Assembly: GCA_022567695.1 (NCBI GenBank)
Contig: JADFGN010000004.1
Location: 1 to 39,867 of the forward strand
Reading direction: 5' to 3'
Source: Candidatus Poribacteria bacterium
Lineage (GTDB): Bacteria; Poribacteria; WGA-4E; PCPOR2b
DNA: 39,867 nucleotides
Part shown: one piece after another, positions 25,353 to 34,626 of the stretch
Position numbering within the stretch: position 1 is the stretch's first letter
How the letters are laid out: each line of letters opens with the position of its first letter
The notes under the pieces: generated by a model
Seen by the model: only the letters and a program-made list of their open reading frames with translations
Told to the model about the DNA's origin: nothing
Database searches by the model: none
Made by a program: the position numbers and the translations under genes

Positions 25353-26450
25353 ATGTCAGAAAATCTGAAACGCACACCACTTTACCATATCCACAAAAAA
25401 CTCGGCGCGAGACTGGTCGAATTCGGCGGTTGGGAAATGCCTGTGCAATATAGCGGCATCATTGATGAACACCTGACAGTTAGATCAAACGCCGGGCTGT
25501 TTGACCTTTCCCATATGGGCGAGATTGAAATCCGGGGGCCAGGTGCGCTACCGTTGATCCAAAAACTCATCACCAACGATGCGGCAAGAAAACTTGTGGA
25601 TGGGCAAGTGCTGTATACTCCAATGTGCAACGCGCACGGTGGGATTGTGGATGATCTGCTTGTCTATCGTTTCACTCAGGATAGATATACCCTCGTTGTC
25701 AATGCCTCAAATATCGAGAAAGATTTTGAGTGGATATGCGCTCACAATGATACGGACGCAAAAGTCGAAAATCGAAGTGATGAAACTGTCCTCATTGCAC
25801 TGCAAGGTCGCAACTCGCCGGAGATCCTACAAGAGCTAGCGGATGTCGATCTTGCCTCTATCAAATACTATTGGTTCACAAAGGGAGAGATCGCGGGTAT
25901 CCCAACAATCATCTCACGAACAGGCTACACCGGAGAGGTCGGTTTTGAACTTTACGTTGATGCCAATCGTGGCGAAGACCTCTGGAACGCCATCTATGAA
26001 GCGGCAATCACAATCGGCGGAAAACCTGTCGGGCTTGGCGCAAGGGATACATTGCGACTAGAAGCGCGACTTTGCCTGTATGGAAACGACATTGACGAAA
26101 CAACTACGCCATTGGAAGCCGGATTGCGCTGGACCGTATCTTTTGACAAAGGTGATTTCATCGGGCGGGATGCGCTGATAAAACAACGCAACGAAGGCAT
26201 CAAACGTCGTTTGTCTGGATTTCAGATGTTAGATCGAAGCATCGCACGTTCACACTACGCCGCCTATCGCGACGATCGGTTTTTAGGAGAGGTTACGAGC
26301 GGTGCCCCATCACCGAGTCTGAAATGTAATATTGGACTTGCATACCTCCCAATTGAACAGAGTAAAATTAACGCCAAAATCGAGATCGAGATCCGTGGAA
26401 AACGCCATCCAGCAAAGATCGTGAGGACGCCGTTTTATAAACCGTCTTAG
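25353..26450 (+). CDS. gcvT: aminomethyltransferase, glycine cleavage T-protein
   Basis: 365 residues, normal size. GcvT transfers the methylene group from aminomethyl-lipoyl GcvH to tetrahydrofolate. Diagnostic motifs run in order: GARLVEFGGWEMPVQY with GLFDLSHMGE at the start, NDAARKLVDGQVLYTPM, RTGYTGEVGFELY, and GLGARDTLRLEARLCLYGNDI (in parts) for the folate-binding region, with a C-terminal GDFIGRDAL block. The ATG at 25353 has only a weak ribosome site. It leads a glycine-cleavage gene set, with a toxin-antitoxin pair between it and gcvH. The L-protein gene is not in the window. Confidence 0.95.
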   Translation: MSENLKRTPLYHIHKKLGARLVEFGGWEMPVQYSGIIDEHLTVRSNAGLFDLSHMGEIEIRGPGALPLIQKLITNDAARKLVDGQVLYTPMCNAHGGIVDDLLVYRFTQDRYTLVVNASNIEKDFEWICAHNDTDAKVENRSDETVLIALQGRNSPEILQELADVDLASIKYYWFTKGEIAGIPTIISRTGYTGEVGFELYVDANRGEDLWNAIYEAAITIGGKPVGLGARDTLRLEARLCLYGNDIDETTTPLEAGLRWTVSFDKGDFIGRDALIKQRNEGIKRRLSGFQMLDRSIARSHYAAYRDDRFLGEVTSGAPSPSLKCNIGLAYLPIEQSKINAKIEIEIRGKRHPAKIVRTPFYKPS

Positions 26451-26477
26451 TCACGAATATTTCGGGAGGGGATAGCT

Positions 26478-26744
26478 GTGAATATTGCAATCGAAGTGCC
26501 GGAAGATATTGGGCACCAGCTTTTAGCGAGATGGGGTGATATATCCCAACGGGCACTGGAAGCACTGACCCTTGAAGCCTATCGGTCTGAAGTGATTACC
26601 GAGGTTCAAGTACAGCGAATGCTCAACTTGTCTTCGCGGTGGGAAGTGGACGCATTTTTGAAGCGGGCAAAAGCATATCTGGACTATACTGAGGCAGATC
26701 TAGAGCAGGATATTTTAGCTATCCGTAACGTGGTGCCGCGATGA
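26478..26744 (+). CDS. UPF0175 family antitoxin
   Basis: 88 residues from a GTG at 26478 with GGAGGGG 6 nt upstream. The layout fits UPF0175: a beta strand opening (NIAIEVPEDIG) followed by a helical part with RALEALTLEAYRSEVIT and a helix-turn-helix-like VQRMLNLSSRWEVDAFLKR. UPF0175 proteins are antitoxins paired with DUF3368 PIN-like toxins and probably bind DNA to repress the pair. The stop overlaps the toxin start as ATGA, the tight coupling usual for such modules. Confidence 0.8.
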   Translation: MNIAIEVPEDIGHQLLARWGDISQRALEALTLEAYRSEVITEVQVQRMLNLSSRWEVDAFLKRAKAYLDYTEADLEQDILAIRNVVPR

Positions 26745-27220
26745 TCATCGTCTCAAATACGTCACCTGTTTGTTATTTGTTGTTGATTAGCCAAATAGAT
26801 GTGCTCCCGACGTTGTTTAATCGGATAATGCTACCACAAGCTGTGCGTGAGGAACTTTTGAGCGAAGGAGCACCGGCTGTTCTCCAAACCTGGGTAGCAC
26901 AACCACCCGTTTGGCTTGAGATTAAACCCGTAGTGACCGAATCTGATGCGGAACTGGCTCGACTGCACCCAGGGGAGCGCGAAGCCATTGTATTGGCAGA
27001 ACGGTTGGGGGCAGATTTGATTCTGTTAGACGAAAAGGCTGCACGACGGGTAGCAACGGCACGCGGTTTAAACGTAACCGGGTTACTTGGTATTTTGGAT
27101 GAGGCACAAACACGTGGTCTCATCGATCTTCCTGAGGCAGTTGAACGCTTACGGCAAACAACGTTTCGGGCGTCACCGTACCTTCTCAAATCGCTTTTGG
27201 ACCGACATCAAAAAATCTAA
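26741..27220 (+). CDS. DUF3368 PIN-like toxin
   Basis: 159 residues, overlapping the antitoxin by 4 bp. PIN-like nucleases cut RNA using a cluster of acidic residues. Here the opening is IVSNTSPVCYL, where DUF3368 often has Asn in place of the first Asp. Others follow: GEREAIVLAERLGADLILLDEKAARRVA (in parts), giving Glu and two Asp candidates, and a C-terminal GLLGILDEAQTRGLIDL typical of the family. The acidic set looks enough for activity, but that is inference. It sits 89 bp before gcvH. Confidence 0.82.
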   Translation: MIIVSNTSPVCYLLLISQIDVLPTLFNRIMLPQAVREELLSEGAPAVLQTWVAQPPVWLEIKPVVTESDAELARLHPGEREAIVLAERLGADLILLDEKAARRVATARGLNVTGLLGILDEAQTRGLIDLPEAVERLRQTTFRASPYLLKSLLDRHQKI

Positions 27221-27309
27221 TGGTTCTTGAAATTCCAAATAGTGCGAGCATAGAATGCACTTTAGTCAACGTCACCATAGCTTAATCCGCCATCGAATGA
27301 GGAGGTCAG

Positions 27310-27699
27310 ATGTTCCCAGAGGACCTAAAATACATGGAAAGCCACGAATGGGCGCGGCGTGAGGATGACATCGTTGTTGTTGGTGTTACAGATTATGCGC
27401 AAGGAGAAATCCAAGATGTCGTCTACGTGGAGATGCCAGAAGTCGGCACAATCGTTGAGCAGAAAAAAGGGTTGGGGGTCATTGAATCCGTTAAAGCTGC
27501 TTTTGATCTCTACGCTCCCGTCAGCGGCGAAGTCATCGAAATCAACGAAGAACTCGAAGATACGCCGGAGTTGGTGAATGAGGATGCCTACGGTTCAGGG
27601 TGGATGATCAAGATTCGGATGAGTAATCCGGGTGAATTAGACAATATCATGTCTGCAAACGAATATCAAGGGTTGATCGAGGCTGAAGGAAATGAGTAA
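27310..27699 (+). CDS. gcvH: glycine cleavage system H protein
   Basis: 129 residues; ATG at 27310 with GAGGAGG 4 nt upstream. GcvH carries the aminomethyl group on a lipoyl arm between the P, T and L proteins. The lipoyl-accepting lysine is Lys62 in [11 protein letters not shown]. The fold is the expected small beta sandwich with YMESHEWAR at the start and [13 protein letters not shown] after the lysine. The end ([13 protein letters not shown]) overlaps gcvP by 8 bp as ATGAGTAA, so the two are translationally coupled. Own promoter not seen; the strong ribosome site suggests high expression. Confidence 0.96.
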   Translation: MFPEDLKYMESHEWARREDDIVVVGVTDYAQGEIQDVVYVEMPEVGTIVEQKKGLGVIESVKAAFDLYAPVSGEVIEINEELEDTPELVNEDAYGSGWMIKIRMSNPGELDNIMSANEYQGLIEAEGNE

Positions 27700-30607
27700 G
27701 ACTATAGCGGAAGAAATCTTGAATACCATCAATTCTGCAGATTCCTTCGTTGACAGGCATATCGGTCCTCGGCCAGAAGATATTGAGTTGATGTTAGAAC
27801 GGGTTGGATATACCTCGATCGATGCGCTTATCGAAGATGTTGTTCCAGCGGATATCCGTCTGGATAGCCCTCTAAAACTTGAAGGAAGTCGCACAGAGTC
27901 TGGGGTTCTCGCTGAGTTGAAAAAGATTGCTTCCCGGAATGAGGTGTACCGTTCTTTTATCGGGATGGGATACTACAATTGTATTACCCCGCCTGTGATT
28001 CAAAGGAACATCCTTGAAAATCCCGGCTGGTATACGCAATACACACCGTATCAGGCAGAGATCGCACAGGGACGACTTGAGGCGTTGTTAAATTTCCAAA
28101 CGATGATTATCGATCTGACCGGGCTACCGATTGCAAATGCCTCGCTTTTAGATGAGGGTACGGCGGCGGCTGAAGCGATGGCGATGTGTTTTGGTGCGCA
28201 GAAACGTAATGCCAGCAACCAGACGTTTTTTGTTTCGGAGACGTGTCATCCCCAGACAATTGCAGTGCTTCAGACCCGCGCAGAGCCGTTGGGTATTCAG
28301 TTGCTTGTCGGAGACCATCGTACAGTCGATCTTGCCTCTCCCCCTGTTTTTGGTGCAATTGTTCAATATCCGGCGAGTGATGGTGTGGTTTATGATTATA
28401 GCGATTTCACTCGAAAAGTCCATGATGCCGGCGGATTATTGGTTGTCGCTACCGACCTGCTTAGCCTCACCCTTTTGAATTCGCCCGGAGAGTTTGGGGC
28501 TGACATTGCAGTTGGATCGACGCAGCGGTTTGGGGTTCCAATGGGGTATGGTGGACCTCACGCTGCTTTCTTTGCAACTAGAGAAGAATTCAAACGTAAG
28601 GCGCCGGGGAGGATGGTCGGGGTTTCACAGGACGCGGAAGGTCGGATGGCGCTTCGCCTCGCGCTTCAAACTCGAGAGCAACATATCCGAAGAGAAAAAG
28701 CAACAAGTAACATCTGTACCGCCCAAGTGCTCTTGGCCGTGATGGCGAGTATGTACGCTGTGTATCACGGTCCCAAAGGGCTTCGGCGAATTGCGCAGCG
28801 TGTAAACCTACTCACCGGCATCCTTGGGGAGGGATTGAAGCGATTAGCATATCCAATCACTGAAGGCACTTACTTTGATACGCTGAGTGTTGGTCTCGGT
28901 TCAGCAAATCTCAAAGATCTCTTGTCAGCCGCCGATGCGAAGAGAATTAACTTCAGAGTTTTTGATCGCGCACGTATTGGTATTTCGCTTGATGAGGCAA
29001 CCACGATTCAGGATGTCCGCGACATCCTTGATATTTTTGCGCTCGGAAAAACGCTTCCTTTTGAGTTTGAGGAACTCATTACCACCGTAGGAGCGTCGTC
29101 AGGCACAACAATCTCGGAGTCATTTCAGCGGGAAAGCCCCTACCTCACGCATCCCGTTTTCAACACTTATCACTCCGAAACCGAGATGCTGAGGTACATC
29201 TACCATCTCCAGCAAAAAGACCTGTCTTTGACTACGTCAATGATTCCACTCGGATCTTGCACGATGAAACTGAACGCAACAACTGAAATGCTTCCGGTCA
29301 CCTGGCCAGAGTTCAGCCAACTCCATCCGTTTGTTCCCCTTGAACAAGCAAAGGGATACCAAATTCTCTTTGCGCAACTTGAGTCGTGGTTGTCGGAAAT
29401 TACAGGATTTCCCGGCATATCGCTCCAACCCAACGCCGGATCGCAGGGGGAATACGCCGGGCTTTTGGTCATCCGTAAGTACCATCAGCGCAGAGGCGAA
29501 GGCGACCGGATCGTCTGCTTAATCCCTGAGTCTGCACACGGCACGAACCCCGCTAGCGCAACGATGGCGGGCATGCAAGTGGTGGTGGTCAAATGCGACG
29601 CTGACGGTAACGTTGATCTGGGAGATCTCCGAAAACAGGCAGAGGCACACAGTCAAAATCTCGCAACGGCAATGATTACTTATCCTTCCACTCACGGGGT
29701 TTTTGAGGAATCGGTTCGCGCAATTTGCGAAGTCGTTCATCAGCACGGTGGACAGGTTTATATGGATGGCGCGAATATGAACGCAATGGTGGGGTTATGT
29801 CGTCCGGGGGATTTTGGACCGGATGTATGTCATCTGAATTTGCATAAAACCTTCTGCATTCCTCATGGTGGAGGTGGTCCCGGAATGGGACCGATTGGCG
29901 TAAAGGAACATCTTATGCCGTTTCTTCCAACTCACCCGGTCATGTCGGTTGGGGGAGAAGATGGAATCGGTCCAGTTTCAGCGGCACCTTGGGGCAGCCC
30001 CAGCATTCTCTCGATTTCTTGGACATATATTGCTTTAATGGGAGCGGCGGGGTTGAAGCGTGCCGCAGAGGTCGCGATTTTGAACGCAAATTATATCGCC
30101 AAATGCTTAGAGCCTCATTATTCGATTCTCTACAAAGGAGACAAGGGGCTTGTCGCCCACGAATGTATCATCGACTTTCGTAGCTTCAATAAAGCCGCAG
30201 GCATTCGGGTCAACGACGTCGCTAAGAGACTAATTGACTACGGGTTTCATGCTGCAACCGTGTCGTTTCCCATTGCCGAAACAATGATGATCGAACCGAC
30301 CGAGAGCGAATCCAAAGCTGAATTGGATCGGTTTTGCGAAGCCTTGATTTCAATCTGGAAAGAAATCGCCGAAGTTGAAAATGGCGGCGCAGATCGCTCT
30401 GACAATGTCCTCAAAAATGCACCCCACACCGCAGCGCAAATAGCGAGGACAGAATGGACCCATAAATATTCGCGCGAAAACGCAGCTTTCCCCGCGCCAT
30501 GGAATTATGATCGAAAATTTTGGCCCGCTGTCACACGAATTAATGAAGTGCTGGGGGATCGCAATTTTATTTGTGCTTGCCCGCCGATTGAATCCTATCA
30601 GACTTAG
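27692..30607 (+). CDS. gcvP: glycine dehydrogenase (decarboxylating), full-length P-protein
   Basis: 971 residues, a fused P-protein with both halves in one chain as in E. coli and eukaryotes; many thermophiles and Firmicutes have two. It decarboxylates glycine with pyridoxal phosphate and passes the aminomethyl group to GcvH. The N-half shows [14 protein letters not shown] and [14 protein letters not shown]; the C-half shows [18 protein letters not shown], the PLP lysine Lys719 in [19 protein letters not shown] (in parts) and [11 protein letters not shown]. The start overlaps the gcvH stop by 8 bp. The gene is intact over its whole length. Confidence 0.96.
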   Translation: MSKTIAEEILNTINSADSFVDRHIGPRPEDIELMLERVGYTSIDALIEDVVPADIRLDSPLKLEGSRTESGVLAELKKIASRNEVYRSFIGMGYYNCITPPVIQRNILENPGWYTQYTPYQAEIAQGRLEALLNFQTMIIDLTGLPIANASLLDEGTAAAEAMAMCFGAQKRNASNQTFFVSETCHPQTIAVLQTRAEPLGIQLLVGDHRTVDLASPPVFGAIVQYPASDGVVYDYSDFTRKVHDAGGLLVVATDLLSLTLLNSPGEFGADIAVGSTQRFGVPMGYGGPHAAFFATREEFKRKAPGRMVGVSQDAEGRMALRLALQTREQHIRREKATSNICTAQVLLAVMASMYAVYHGPKGLRRIAQRVNLLTGILGEGLKRLAYPITEGTYFDTLSVGLGSANLKDLLSAADAKRINFRVFDRARIGISLDEATTIQDVRDILDIFALGKTLPFEFEELITTVGASSGTTISESFQRESPYLTHPVFNTYHSETEMLRYIYHLQQKDLSLTTSMIPLGSCTMKLNATTEMLPVTWPEFSQLHPFVPLEQAKGYQILFAQLESWLSEITGFPGISLQPNAGSQGEYAGLLVIRKYHQRRGEGDRIVCLIPESAHGTNPASATMAGMQVVVVKCDADGNVDLGDLRKQAEAHSQNLATAMITYPSTHGVFEESVRAICEVVHQHGGQVYMDGANMNAMVGLCRPGDFGPDVCHLNLHKTFCIPHGGGGPGMGPIGVKEHLMPFLPTHPVMSVGGEDGIGPVSAAPWGSPSILSISWTYIALMGAAGLKRAAEVAILNANYIAKCLEPHYSILYKGDKGLVAHECIIDFRSFNKAAGIRVNDVAKRLIDYGFHAATVSFPIAETMMIEPTESESKAELDRFCEALISIWKEIAEVENGGADRSDNVLKNAPHTAAQIARTEWTHKYSRENAAFPAPWNYDRKFWPAVTRINEVLGDRNFICACPPIESYQT

Positions 30608-30679
30608 AATGGGCGGGACAGCACTCCCACATTGTAGCAATACTCAGTGAACAAAGAGCAGTAAACACATATATCAAAA

Positions 30680-32047
30680 ATGAAAGCAATTATTATTGGC
30701 GCGGGAGAAGTCGGATTCCATACCGCCGCAAAACTTTTGACCGCAGAAAAAAATAACGATGTCGTATTGATTGATGAATCGAAAGAAGCATGTCAGCGCG
30801 TTCAGGAGCAATTAGATTTGCTAACGCTCCAAGGTCCGGGTGCCTCCCCACCCCTATTAAAAGAGGCAGGAATCGAAGACGCCGAACTTCTCATTGCTGT
30901 GACAAACTGCGATGAGATTAACATTCTCGCGTGTCTCATCGCTTCTCGGTATGGCGTCGCCACGAAAGTCGCACGCGTTTCTGCTCCAGATTACTGTTCT
31001 GAAGAAGGCGGTATGTCTCCGGCAGACTTCGGCATAGATCTACTCATTAATCCAGAACAACTTTGCGCTCAAGAATTCTTCCAATTGCTCAATATTCCAG
31101 AAGCCCGTGAAATCGTTGAATTTGAAGGTGGTAAAGTGCAACTCGTCTCATTTCAGGTGAAAGCCACCAACCCACTTCAGGGCAAACCCATGATTCGTCT
31201 TGGGGAGGAAAAGTTCATCTCTGATCTGCGTTTTACGGCGATTAAGCGTAAAAACGGTACGACAATCGTCCCAAAAGGTCCAGACTACATCCTTGCAGGA
31301 GATCAGGTTTTTGCAATCGGTAGTCGTGAAGCAATCACCCATTTGCTTGAACTATCGGGGGTGTCTTTGGATCGCAAGCTCAATCGTGTCATTATCGCCG
31401 GTGCCGGACGGATTGGTATTTATCTTGCGCAGGCACTTGAGAAACACGACACACAAGTCAAGATCATAGAGTCAAATCGAGAACAAGCAGAAGCGGCCTC
31501 TACCGTCCTAAAACGGACAACCGTTTTACACGGTGACTACCTTCAACCCGGCTTTTTAGAAGACGCAGGGATTGAGGGAATCGATGGATTTGTCTCTGTC
31601 ACTGGTGACGATGAAAATGACATTATGGCTTGTGTGACTGCGAAACAGCGTGGTGCAGTACGTGTTCTTGCCCTTGTCCAGAATCCGCGCTACCTACCGA
31701 TTCTTGCAACGATTCCCGCACTTGATGCGGCTGTAAGTCGTCACTTGATAGCAGTCGGCAGCATCCTGCGTTTGGTTCGCCGTGGGCAAATTGTCTCGGT
31801 GGCACCTTTACGAGAGGTTGATGCAGAAGTCATCGAGCTCGTTGCTGGAGTCCGCTCGAAGATTGCTCACAAGACGATTACATCTCTTCGCGGCAAATTC
31901 CCTGATGACGCTCTGATCGGCGCGATTGTTCGACGCGATCGCGTCATTGTTCCAACGGGAGATTGCGTGATTCAGCCCGGCGATCGCGTCATCGTATTTA
32001 GCATGCCTGAAGCTATCCCAAGTGTTGAAAAATTCTTCGTCGAGTAG
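30680..32047 (+). CDS. trkA: Trk potassium uptake system regulatory protein TrkA
   Basis: 455 residues with two tandem RCK units. Each has a nucleotide-binding fold, GAGEVGFHTAAKLL at residues 7-20 and IIAGAGRIGIYLAQAL near 238, followed by a TrkA-C domain (NPLQGKPMIRLGEEKFISDL, AHKTITSLRGKFPDDALIGA, each in parts). TrkA is a cytoplasmic gate bound to TrkH that senses NAD and ATP. The ATG at 30680 has a weak ribosome site. It precedes trkH on the same strand with a 122-bp gap holding a palindrome; together they form the potassium importer. Confidence 0.93.
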   Translation: MKAIIIGAGEVGFHTAAKLLTAEKNNDVVLIDESKEACQRVQEQLDLLTLQGPGASPPLLKEAGIEDAELLIAVTNCDEINILACLIASRYGVATKVARVSAPDYCSEEGGMSPADFGIDLLINPEQLCAQEFFQLLNIPEAREIVEFEGGKVQLVSFQVKATNPLQGKPMIRLGEEKFISDLRFTAIKRKNGTTIVPKGPDYILAGDQVFAIGSREAITHLLELSGVSLDRKLNRVIIAGAGRIGIYLAQALEKHDTQVKIIESNREQAEAASTVLKRTTVLHGDYLQPGFLEDAGIEGIDGFVSVTGDDENDIMACVTAKQRGAVRVLALVQNPRYLPILATIPALDAAVSRHLIAVGSILRLVRRGQIVSVAPLREVDAEVIELVAGVRSKIAHKTITSLRGKFPDDALIGAIVRRDRVIVPTGDCVIQPGDRVIVFSMPEAIPSVEKFFVE

Positions 32048-32115
32048 AACGAGTTGTTAACTCACAAACATTATCCCATTCCATTTTCCGTACCCCTGAA
32101 AAGAGGTTAGGTTTT

Positions 32116-32145
32116 AGACCTGACAAGTTTGGCAAACCTATCAGG
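32116..32145. repeat. imperfect 15-bp palindrome in trkA-trkH gap
   Basis: AGACCTGACAAGTTT pairs with AAACCTATCAGGTCT with two mismatches, no loop. Palindromes of the form AGACCTGACAGGTTT are, to my knowledge, common dispersed intergenic units in many bacteria. It lies 25 bp before the trkH start and could also act as an mRNA hairpin; it has no T-run. Confidence 0.55.
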
Positions 32146-32169
32146 TCTGGGAACTCTAAATCCTAGTCC

Positions 32170-33666
32170 GTGAATTTAAGATTAGTTCTCCATACGCTTG
32201 GTAATCTATTGATCTGTCTGGCGGGAACAATGTTTGTCCCGCTGCTTATAGCCGTCTACTACCACTCCGCAAACGGCGAATCAGATCTCAGTTCATTTAT
32301 CTATTCCTTGTTCATCACACTGCTCGTCGGATTCTCCCTTCGTTTGATGACTAAATCCGAGAGTGAATTGGGAAATAAGGAAGCATTCGCTGTTGTCGCA
32401 TTAGGTTGGGCGATTTGCGCTCTATTTGGAGCACTCCCGTATATCTTTCACCACACGTTCGCAGACACGGGCAGAAATTGGCTCGTCGAATTTTCGTTCT
32501 GCTATTTTGAATCCATGTCAGGTTTCACAACAACGGGAGCGACCGTTCTCACCGAAATTGAGCATCTACCGCATGCCACCCTTTTCTGGCGCAGTCTGAC
32601 GCATTGGCTCGGTGGGATGGGCATTGTTGTACTTGCGCTGGCGATTCTGCCAATGCTCGGTGTCGGGGGAATGCAGCTTTTACGCGCCGAAGCCCCCGGC
32701 CCTCAGACCGACCGTTTGACCCCTCGCGTGACACAGACGGCAAAACTCCTCTGGGGCGTTTATGTCCTCATTTCCGCTGCTGAAATGTTGCTGCTGTGGG
32801 CTTTTGGAATGCCCCTATTCGATTCGCTTTGTCATACCTTCGGTACGATGGCAACGGGTGGATTTTCGACCCAAAATTTAAGCATCGGTCAATATAATAA
32901 CTGGATCTTCGATGTCATCATCATTATCTTTATGTTCCTTGCTGGAGTCAATTTTTCGCTGCATTATCGAGCGTTACGCGGTGATTTTAAGGGATATCTG
33001 CAAGATACCGAGTTTCGTTTCTACTGCTTCATGTTGCTTCTCTGTACGGGACTCATCATCTGGAATACGATGAGTGTAAAAGTTGGCAACAAAGTCGTTT
33101 ACGATTCGTTCGGAGACTCACTTCGTTATTCGACCTTTCAGGTATTTTCAATTATCACGACCACGGGCTATGGAACCGCTGATTTTGAAAAGTGGCCCTA
33201 TCTATCACAGTTTATCCTGATCATTCTGATGTTTTTCGGTGGGTGCGCAGGCTCGACCGGAGGTGGGATGAAGCAGGTGCGCTTGCTACTTGTCATTAAA
33301 CAGGCGTATGCAGAAGTAAAACAGTTAATTCTGCCGCACGCGGTGATTCCCATAAAAATTGGTGACAAAGTCATCCCACCGGAAGTCGTAAAAAATGTCG
33401 TTAGCTTCTTTTTTATTTTCATCGGAATCTACGCTGTGGTCACCGGCATGATGACAGCGTTGGGGTTAGATTTAATTACTGCAGCGAGCTCCACTATTGC
33501 AACAATGGGGAATATTGGTCCCGGGCTTGGGGGTGTTGGGCCCAGTGACAATTACGCTCATATTCCAACACTTGGGAAATTTATCATGAGCTTTTGTATG
33601 CTGCTGGGGCGTTTAGAATTATATACCGTGTTAGTCCTATTTTCGCCGGAGTTATGGAAAAAATGA
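32170..33666 (+). CDS. trkH: Trk system potassium uptake protein TrkH
   Basis: 498 residues, start GTG at 32170, with only a weak ribosome site. It is the pore of the Trk potassium importer in the inner membrane. The four selectivity segments appear in order: SGFTTTGATVLTEIEHLP, TFGTMATGGFST, ITTTGYGTADF and IATMGNIGPGLGGVGP. About ten membrane helices surround them, and the intramembrane GGCAGSTGGGMKQVR follows the third. The C-terminus is MLLGRLELYTVLVLFSPELW. It works with TrkA upstream. Nothing odd in length or motifs. Confidence 0.95.
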   Translation: MNLRLVLHTLGNLLICLAGTMFVPLLIAVYYHSANGESDLSSFIYSLFITLLVGFSLRLMTKSESELGNKEAFAVVALGWAICALFGALPYIFHHTFADTGRNWLVEFSFCYFESMSGFTTTGATVLTEIEHLPHATLFWRSLTHWLGGMGIVVLALAILPMLGVGGMQLLRAEAPGPQTDRLTPRVTQTAKLLWGVYVLISAAEMLLLWAFGMPLFDSLCHTFGTMATGGFSTQNLSIGQYNNWIFDVIIIIFMFLAGVNFSLHYRALRGDFKGYLQDTEFRFYCFMLLLCTGLIIWNTMSVKVGNKVVYDSFGDSLRYSTFQVFSIITTTGYGTADFEKWPYLSQFILIILMFFGGCAGSTGGGMKQVRLLLVIKQAYAEVKQLILPHAVIPIKIGDKVIPPEVVKNVVSFFFIFIGIYAVVTGMMTALGLDLITAASSTIATMGNIGPGLGGVGPSDNYAHIPTLGKFIMSFCMLLGRLELYTVLVLFSPELWKK

Positions 33667-33700
33667 GTGGGAATTCAGGATACAAGTCTACATCTTATCT

Positions 33701-33715
33701 TGCATCTTGAATCCG
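33701..33715. repeat. second copy of TGCATCTTGAATCCG
   Basis: A 15-bp exact match to 23345-23359, in the MITE-like element. It lies in the 67-bp gap after trkH. It lacks the partner arm here, so it looks like a half element or a decayed copy. Confidence 0.45.
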
Positions 33716-33733
33716 ACCTCCTTGCTAAAAGTA

Positions 33734-34186
33734 ATGCTGAAATTTCTTCTGCTCTTGCACACCGCTGCTGCGATAGTTTGCCTTGGAAGCATCACCCACA
33801 ACCTTGTCATGATTGTGAATTACTGGCGAGGACAATTCCGGCGAGTTCAATTAGAAAAATTGTATGTCAAAGTGAGTTTTATCGCCTTTCTTTGCACCTA
33901 CCTTCTCGGTGGGTTAGGACTATATCCTGCCTTTCGTTATCGTGTGCGGCATCTTTACTTTGACCAATCCCTGCGTTGGGCAACGGGATTATTCGAGATT
34001 AAGGAAAATTGGGGGTCGCTTGCACTTGCGATCTTCATCGTTTACTATCTATTGAGTCGTTCTATCCAGCCTCGCGTCAATCATCCCCTCACGAAGATCT
34101 ATATTTTGCTTGGCATACTCCTTTCGGTTATCATCTGGTATTCCGCTATTGTTGGATTTCTTCTCGTCTCTCACAAGTCCGTTTAG
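33734..34186 (+). CDS. multi-pass membrane protein, unknown function
   Basis: 150 residues from the ATG at 33734; a TTG at 33707 is in frame but lies inside a repeat. Not recognised. Four hydrophobic segments can be read, at about 3-28, 46-65, 93-110 and 120-143. His9 and His22 fall on the first segment 13 residues apart, as in helices that hold haem, but nothing else supports a cytochrome. The loop between helices two and three is basic, with YRVRHLYFDQSLRWATG. It follows trkH by 67 bp and precedes another small membrane gene by 9 bp, so the two are probably an operon. Confidence 0.6.
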   Translation: MLKFLLLLHTAAAIVCLGSITHNLVMIVNYWRGQFRRVQLEKLYVKVSFIAFLCTYLLGGLGLYPAFRYRVRHLYFDQSLRWATGLFEIKENWGSLALAIFIVYYLLSRSIQPRVNHPLTKIYILLGILLSVIIWYSAIVGFLLVSHKSV

Positions 34187-34195
34187 TCTCGCAAG

Positions 34196-34549
34196 ATGAA
34201 TCGCAAAACAACCTACCATTTCTCCCTCTTCATCGGTCTCATCGCCTTTTCGATTGCCTATTGTACCATTAAACACTTTTTGATTCCTCTGCCACGCTAC
34301 TATCCCACGTTGAATCAATGGTCGATGATCAAAGACCCCGACATTCCTTCAATGGGATGGTATGCCCAAACACTGGTAAGTCTTTGTATTGGTAGCGTGT
34401 GTGGGGCGATTGCTTATTTGATTGGATCGCTGCGCCGATTGGTAAGTGAACGTGTCCTCGTGATTGTGGGTTGGATGGCTGTCGCTGCCGCAGGTTTGAT
34501 GATGCTTTATCTTTTTCAGCGTGAATGGCAGGGCTGGATTGCGAGTTAG
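34196..34549 (+). CDS. small membrane protein, unknown function
   Basis: 117 residues; not recognised. Three hydrophobic segments lie near residues 8-25, 58-78 and 87-106. Between the first two is a stretch with PLPRYYPTLNQWSMIKDPDIPS that looks periplasmic. It begins 9 bp after the previous membrane gene and both read the same way, which suggests they act together. No ribosome site of note. The stop is followed by a promoter for the next gene. Confidence 0.6.
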   Translation: MNRKTTYHFSLFIGLIAFSIAYCTIKHFLIPLPRYYPTLNQWSMIKDPDIPSMGWYAQTLVSLCIGSVCGAIAYLIGSLRRLVSERVLVIVGWMAVAAAGLMMLYLFQREWQGWIAS

Positions 34550-34556
34550 AATTCTG

Positions 34557-34585
34557 TTGACCGACGAACAGTTTGGTGTTACAAT
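34557..34585 (+). promoter_or_regulatory. promoter of the HAD hydrolase gene
   Basis: TTGACC and TACAAT separated by 17 bp, with TGT before the -10 as a TGn extension. It is the best -35/-10 pair seen in the window and lies 41 bp before the ATG at 34627. Confidence 0.7.
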
Positions 34586-34626
34586 CGTTGAACGATTACA
34601 TTTTGATTAAGAGAGGGAGTTAAAAT

